Below, in pieces: positions 4,816 through 7,577 of a DNA stretch of 7,577 bases. Source of the stretch: CAYXTC01 sp964468405. Lineage in GTDB: Bacteria > Patescibacteriota > Minisyncoccia > Minisyncoccales > GWA2-38-27. A program made the position numbers and the translations under genes. The notes beneath the pieces are model-generated. The model was not told the origin of the DNA and searched no databases. It saw only the letters and a list, made by a program, of their open reading frames with translations. The stretch is taken from NCBI GenBank assembly GCA_964468405.1, contig CAYXTC010000024.1, forward strand, positions 1 to 7,577, given 5' to 3'. How positions within the stretch are numbered: position 1 is the first letter of the stretch; each line of letters opens with the position of its first letter.

Positions 4816-4844
4816 ACAGTAATATATTATTTCTTTTTTGTCAA
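4816..4844 (-). promoter_or_regulatory. Promoter of the 127-aa/115-aa operon
   Basis: On the minus strand TTGACA (4844-4839), a 17-nt spacer, then TACTGT (4821-4816). The leader that follows (TCCAGAAAGAGAGGTG) weakly resembles the ends of the peptide-gene leaders. Confidence 0.55.
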
Positions 4845-4880
4845 TGGTTTTGGTAATGTATACAGACATATTGCACTTTT

Positions 4881-4893
4881 TCAGATAATCTGA
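4881..4893. other. Perfect palindrome upstream of the transposase fragment
   Basis: TCAGAT and ATCTGA flank a single A, 6 nt before the ATG at 4900. It may be an operator or part of the original element end. No matching copy is visible on the other side of the fragment. Confidence 0.3.
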
Positions 4894-4899
4894 GGGCAT

Positions 4900-5124
4900 A
4901 TGAAAACTATGCCCAAATCAACAAAAGAAGAAAAGTTTCGCTGGATAAAGCCGATACTGGACAAAGAAGTTTCCATTAAGAACATGGTCAAGGTTTGTCC
5001 TTTTTCCAAACGTTCGCTGAAAAACTGGCTGGCCGTATTCCGCGAGTCCGGCATAGGCGGGTTGGAAAACAAATTGAATGTGGGAGGCCCGTCCTTCCAT
5101 AAAAGTATCCTCCTTTCATTTTAA
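4900..5124 (+). pseudogene. Truncated transposase, N-terminal helix-turn-helix only
   Basis: The frame has 74 codons from ATG at 4900, with GAGGG just upstream. Residues 5-57 (KSTKEEKFRWIKPILDK..., CPFSKRSLKNWLAVF, SGIGGLE) look like the N-terminal HTH module of IS481/IS3-type integrase-fold transposases, where a 'W...Y...GieGL.pks' segment leads into the DDE catalytic domain. Homology appears to stop near position 5073. The remaining codons (LNVGGPSFHKSI...) run backwards through the promoter, ribosome binding site and first codons of a minus-strand unit and look accidental. No DDE core is present. The fragment is therefore a remnant of an insertion or the product of a deletion, although a stand-alone HTH protein cannot be excluded. 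Family assignment is by pattern recognition only. Confidence 0.65.
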
Positions 5125-5170
5125 AGAGCAATAAACTATTTAGAGATTAACACAAAATATTTTTTGTCAA
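5101..5170 (-). promoter_or_regulatory. Orphan promoter and ribosome binding site facing the transposase remnant
   Basis: On the minus strand TTGACA (5170-5165) is followed at 15 nt by an extended -10 TGTTAATCT (5152-5144), then AAAGGAGG and, 7 nt on, an ATG at 5100. The frame that follows begins MEGRASHI and then becomes the antisense of the transposase fragment (open to 4918), so the original gene seems to have lost its body. The -35 begins 1 nt after the T-tract of the CAP-protein terminator. Confidence 0.5.
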
Positions 5171-5171
5171 T

Positions 5172-5200
5172 AAAAAAAGGGGGAGATAAATTATCTCCCC
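5172..5200 (-). terminator. Terminator of the CAP/PEP-CTERM gene
   Basis: A perfect 10-bp inverted repeat (GGGGAGATAA at 5180-5189 with TTATCTCCCC at 5191-5200) is followed by CTTTTTTT on the minus strand. Confidence 0.88.
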
Positions 5201-5214
5201 TTTCTTGAATTTAA

Positions 5215-6234
5215 TCACCGCCCTCTGCGGACAATTATGCTTAACCCGCCTAGAGCAAATAGTGCCAGTGTAGCAGGCTCGGGTACAATCAGGTCTCCGG
5301 CGTTAACGTTAGCGCCGTTAACAAGTATGTCTTCGACCAAGAAGGTCCCGGCCTCGGGCACATTGAACCCAATATCGTAACTTCCATTCCCAATAGGGAA
5401 CGAATATGCTCCGTTATCAAAGGTTTCTCCGGCGCCAACAACAGTGTTGGTATCAGCCAGAAATACTTCGTAGGACACGTTCCCGAGTGATTCACGCTGG
5501 GAAGATCCCACATTAAAGGGATCCCAGGAATTGTTGCCGTTCTTGTCCTCAAAAACTAAACCGAGAATGTAAGTTTCTGGTCCAGTTCCTGGAGTGGCAA
5601 AATCCTGCGTAGCCCAGTACTTCCCGCCTAAATTCCCTGCGTGGTGACCGAAAGCCGTAAAACTAGGATTCATAAGGTTATTACGGTGGCCATCACTATT
5701 CCACCAAAGCGCATGATCTGACTCAATTTCGGACTTATTACTCGAAACCTCAGCGATCTGGTCTTCAATTTGATCTAACAGATCTTGCAATTCGCTGAGA
5801 TCCATATCGCTGATATCAGCTGTCGAGGAGGGGCCCCGGTAAAGGACGTTCTCACCCCAAGAAGACCAGCTGTAGCCTACATGATTAAGACGGTTTCCAG
5901 GATTCTCCCCGGTGAATCCGGTACCAGAGTTTTCATAATGAGAAAATTCGTCATTAATTCCCATCCACTCATTGTGGTTCTGGGCAGCGCGTCCAACAAG
6001 GGGGCTGTAAGCCAAAGGATGAGTGGAAGACTCATTATAGGATGTACCTTGAATTAAATTCTCTCCAGCCGGATCAACGCGTGCCCGGTTAACCAACCGC
6101 ATCATGTACAAATTCCAGTCAGTAGGTGTCTGGGGAGAAGTGGAGGCAGCTAAAGCCTCGTCTGTCTCAAATGCCATAACTGAAAAAATCAACACCAGTA
6201 TTGCCTTCAGCAAAAAGTTGGAAAAGGACTTCAT
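5215..6234 (-). CDS. Secreted CAP/SCP-domain protein with PEP-CTERM sorting signal
   Basis: The 339-residue product has ATG at 6234 with AAAGGAG 8 nt upstream. A Sec signal peptide (basic start, hydrophobic core at 8-20, likely cleavage after ALA at 27-29) precedes a CAP/SCP-like domain at about 37-215. The expected cavity residues are visible: H87 in NHNEW, H99 in SHYENSG, E128 in WGENV and H183 in DGHRNNLMNP. A glutamate-rich, coiled-coil-like insert occupies about 141-173. A beta-sandwich domain with a calcium-loop-like DKNGNNSWD lies at 230-238. The C-terminus is a textbook PEP-CTERM signal: VPEP at 317-320, a hydrophobic helix, then RRGR, recognised by exosortase and usually linked to exopolysaccharide or biofilm surfaces. 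It is a monocistronic unit with a TTGACA-N17-TATGCA promoter and a strong terminator. Catalytic activity of the CAP domain is unknown. Confidence 0.92.
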   Translation of the reverse strand: MKSFSNFLLKAILVLIFSVMAFETDEALAASTSPQTPTDWNLYMMRLVNRARVDPAGENLIQGTSYNESSTHPLAYSPLVGRAAQNHNEWMGINDEFSHYENSGTGFTGENPGNRLNHVGYSWSSWGENVLYRGPSSTADISDMDLSELQDLLDQIEDQIAEVSSNKSEIESDHALWWNSDGHRNNLMNPSFTAFGHHAGNLGGKYWATQDFATPGTGPETYILGLVFEDKNGNNSWDPFNVGSSQRESLGNVSYEVFLADTNTVVGAGETFDNGAYSFPIGNGSYDIGFNVPEAGTFLVEDILVNGANVNAGDLIVPEPATLALFALGGLSIIVRRGR

Positions 6235-6290
6235 TGGATCCGCTCCTTTCTTGAAAAAACAGGTTATTTGGTTGGCAAGGTTCTACCCTT

Positions 6291-6319
6291 TGCATACTCC
6301 TTTATTTAAACTATGTCAA
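6291..6319 (-). promoter_or_regulatory. Promoter of the CAP/PEP-CTERM gene
   Basis: On the minus strand TTGACA (6319-6314), a 17-nt spacer, then TATGCA (6296-6291). The leader is about 50 nt long. Confidence 0.7.
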
Positions 6320-6347
6320 ATTATGATTGGAGGAGAAAATTGAAAAT

Positions 6348-6374
6348 AAACCCGAAGTAAAGAGGTTCGGGTTT
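6348..6374 (-). terminator. Terminator after the 10-codon ORF
   Basis: AAACCCGAA (6348-6356) pairs with TTCGGGTTT (6366-6374) over 9 bp. The minus-strand tail TTTATTTTC is a weak but plausible T-tract. Confidence 0.65.
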
Positions 6375-6378
6375 CTAT

Positions 6379-6411
6379 TTATATCCCAAAACCGGCTTCT
6401 CCGCGTTTCAT
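6379..6411 (-). CDS. Ten-codon ORF or relic of a peptide gene (MKRGEAGFGI)
   Basis: ATG at 6411 follows AGGAGGTG with only 2 nt between the Shine-Dalgarno core and the ATG, so initiation may be poor. The reading frame is MKRGEAGFGI followed by TAA, and a terminator begins a few bases later. The 28 bp upstream match the ribosome-binding end of the two peptide-gene leader cassettes, with the first 20 bp identical to copy 1. It is either a true leader or mini-peptide or what remains after deletion of a third peptide gene. No function can be assigned. Confidence 0.35.
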   Translation of the reverse strand: MKRGEAGFGI

Positions 6412-6438
6412 CACCTCCTCTCGCTTTTCTGGAGATAT
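6411..6438 (-). promoter_or_regulatory. Leader cassette, partial copy 3
   Basis: Positions 6411-6430 are identical to 486-505 of copy 1 (Shine-Dalgarno plus AGAAAAGCGAG on the minus strand), with partial similarity for 8 more bases. The promoter and CCGAG hairpin of copies 1 and 2 are absent and a different hairpin takes their place. Confidence 0.6.
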
Positions 6439-6441
6439 CCG

Positions 6442-6470
6442 GAAAAATGTGGGAGGACGGGCCTCCCACA
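6442..6470 (-). promoter_or_regulatory. Attenuator-like hairpin in the leader of the 10-codon ORF
   Basis: GTGGGAGG (6449-6456) and CCTCCCAC (6462-6469) form a perfect 8-bp GC-rich stem with a 5-nt loop. On the minus strand ATTTTT follows, so it can act as a terminator before the ribosome binding site. No clear promoter was found further upstream on this strand. Confidence 0.5.
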
Positions 6471-6546
6471 AAAAATTTGTAATTCAACTTAAAAAGTGTT
6501 GGAATAAAATATTAATCTAAAAACTATTTTAATAAAAGAAGGTTTC

Positions 6547-6807
6547 ATGAATAGAAAGAAAACAAAACCATTTGTTATCAAGATATACTGCTCTAAATGC
6601 AACAGCCTGTTATACCTTTACGAAAAAGAGGGCCCCGGGGCCCTAGTGAAATGTTATACTGATAAAATCTTGAAAGATAACACAAGCGGCGACCTAAGAT
6701 GTCCGCAATGCCACCAAAAATTTGCCAGATTGGCGAGATATCACAACCGTCCGGCTCATAAGATTATAGGGGGTAAGGTTGTCGTCAAAGGACATTGCGG
6801 TAAATAA
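6547..6807 (+). CDS. Conserved zinc-ribbon protein of unknown function
   Basis: The 86-residue product has ATG at 6547 with AGAAGG 4 nt upstream. Two zinc-knuckle pairs, C15xxC18 (YCSKC) and C52xxC55 (RCPQC), suggest one Cys4 zinc ribbon; C36 and C84 are additional. Between and after them are basic segments (ARLARYHNRPAHKIIGGKVVVKGH) consistent with nucleic-acid contact. Small proteins of this type with a 'KIYCSKC...LLY' start are familiar to me as hypothetical proteins in candidate-phylum genomes, but I cannot name a function. It stands alone between a minus-strand unit and the convergent nuclease gene, and no strong promoter or terminator was identified. Its low G+C and simple signals suggest resident chromosome. 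Confidence 0.78.
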   Translation: MNRKKTKPFVIKIYCSKCNSLLYLYEKEGPGALVKCYTDKILKDNTSGDLRCPQCHQKFARLARYHNRPAHKIIGGKVVVKGHCGK

Positions 6808-6882
6808 ATTAAGGTAATCGGCTTTCCCTTTTCTATATTATTGTCCGTAAAAAGAGTATTCTCGGCTCCAAACTAATTAACC

Positions 6883-7577
6883 TTATCTCCCTCTCTCAAT
6901 TTGCGAGGGGTCTTCTAAGATGATTTCCGGTTTGCCCTGGTATTCTTTTATTTCTCCCATAACCCTGACGGTTTTATTCAAATAATAGTCCTCTGGTTTT
7001 TGGACAAACTTATACTGATCGGAGCTAAAGATTACTGCCACAAAACAATGATTGGGATAGGGATTTTCAAAATTCAAAAAGACAGTATTGCTTTTCAGGT
7101 CGTGATAAGTATCAACTACTCTTCCTTCAATAATCAATTCCCTGCCTAAGTATTTTCCGGCCTGGCAGGCACCGACCACGTCATACCCCAGTTTTTCCGT
7201 AGTTAATTCTTCCCATTGAAATTCTGTTATCTCTTCTTCCGCGGTTACCTCTTTCTGCCCCCATTTGCAGCCTGCCTTATCATCTTTTGCCTCTTTTTCA
7301 GCTTCAATGATCTCCTCTCGATATTTCACATCTTCCGGAGAAAAACGAGCCACAGCCAATCCTTCTCTAACTAGCTCCAGACTGATATTTTTATCATCAA
7401 GAAAAACATATCTTAAATAACGGCAATACTGGTCTAAGTCTTCTTTCCCTTTCTCCAGTTTTACTTCTTTGTTCAAAATTAACTCTTCCAGCCTGGTGTT
7501 TGCCGCCTCATAGCAAGGGTACCCCCTTTCGTCAGCGTCAATTCCTAAAATCCTTACCGAATAACCGCCCTCTATGA
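6883..7577 (-). CDS. Thermonuclease (SNase-like) with C-terminal OB-fold-like domain, 5' end outside window
   Basis: The frame is open from the window edge (first full codon at 7575-7573) to TAA at 6883, about 230 codons; the TTG at 7476 is internal, not the start. The staphylococcal-nuclease fold is shown by VRILGIDADE near the edge, which aligns with the catalytic Arg and with the Asp and Glu of 'R..L.D.PE'. It is also shown by DQYCRYLRYVFLDDK...LELVREGLAV, which carries the second catalytic Arg, and by GCKWG at the end of the domain. A C-terminal region of about 110 residues (GRVVDTYHDLKSNTVFLNFENPYP..., then GEIKEYQGKPEIILEDPSQIE) is the OB-fold-like nucleic-acid-binding domain seen in many candidate-phylum and archaeal SNase proteins. 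It hydrolyses phosphodiester bonds in DNA or RNA, usually with calcium. Whether it is secreted cannot be judged without the N-terminus. Confidence 0.88.
   Translation of the reverse strand, partial: IEGGYSVRILGIDADERGYPCYEAANTRLEELILNKEVKLEKGKEDLDQYCRYLRYVFLDDKNISLELVREGLAVARFSPEDVKYREEIIEAEKEAKDDKAGCKWGQKEVTAEEEITEFQWEELTTEKLGYDVVGACQAGKYLGRELIIEGRVVDTYHDLKSNTVFLNFENPYPNHCFVAVIFSSDQYKFVQKPEDYYLNKTVRVMGEIKEYQGKPEIILEDPSQIERGR

Noticed and set aside
4771..4899. 43-residue N-terminal extension of the 127-aa protein
   Set aside because: It covers the TTGACA/TACTGT promoter and leader. ATG 4770 has a Shine-Dalgarno directly upstream.
4918..5100. Minus-strand 60-codon ORF (MEGRASHI...) as a functional gene
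   Set aside because: It has a promoter and good ribosome binding site, but after about eight codons it is antisense of the transposase fragment. I treat it as a broken gene start.
5785..6057. Plus-strand 90-codon frame inside the CAP gene
   Set aside because: It is antisense to a well-supported gene and has no expression signals.
172..6470. Multiple hairpins as a CRISPR array or integron-like attachment sites
   Set aside because: The hairpins have different sequences, no regular spacing and no spacers. Each fits the end or leader of a specific gene.
6808..6882. Possible bidirectional terminator between the zinc-ribbon and nuclease genes
   Set aside because: The TTAAGG and TTAACC segments near each end do not form a convincing stem and no T-tract follows.

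Overview
The window looks like chromosomal DNA from an uncultured, rather AT-rich candidate-phylum bacterium. Three things point that way: an UppP of the 'QGITEWLPVSSEG' type, a thermonuclease with a C-terminal OB-like domain, and a zinc-ribbon protein of a kind I associate with Patescibacteria-like genomes. A PEP-CTERM signal implies an exosortase elsewhere in the genome, which would also fit Omnitrophota or a related lineage. I cannot fix the phylum from this sequence. TGA and TAA are both used as stops (code 11).

Layout. Positions 1-137 hold the 5' end of uppP (-). Positions 172-584 hold a GC-rich 67-codon peptide gene (-) with its own terminator, promoter and leader. Positions 691-1456 hold a SAM-dependent methyltransferase (+), which converges on a radical SAM/SPASM enzyme (-, 1491-2639). 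Just upstream of that enzyme is a 79-aa RiPP-like precursor gene (-, 2706-2945), and the two are separated by a strong terminator-like hairpin. Next come two very short, tightly coupled membrane-protein genes (-, 3080-3392), a single-domain response regulator (-, 3472-3897), an unrecognised two-gene operon encoding 127-aa and 115-aa proteins (-, 4026-4770), a truncated transposase helix-turn-helix fragment (+, 4900-5124), a secreted CAP-domain protein with a PEP-CTERM tail (-, 5215-6234), a 10-codon ORF with an elaborate leader (-, 6379-6411), a zinc-ribbon protein (+, 6547-6807), and a thermonuclease running off the right edge (-).

The notable part is the block from 276 to about 6470. It holds many small, separately transcribed minus-strand units, each with a TTGACA-type promoter, a strong Shine-Dalgarno site and its own hairpin terminator. 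In four places the T-tract of one terminator runs directly into the -35 element of the next promoter. The 79-aa precursor and the 67-aa peptide share a 99-bp promoter/leader cassette that is about 96% identical, and a third, partial copy precedes the 10-codon ORF. I infer a small co-regulated peptide regulon in which at least one peptide is the probable substrate of the SPASM enzyme. By hand count the peptide genes are about 54-58% G+C, while sampled stretches of the methyltransferase and nuclease are about 33-35%.

uppP and the methyltransferase instead have TGTTATA-type extended -10 elements only 9-10 nt before ATG and no Shine-Dalgarno site, so their transcripts are probably leaderless.
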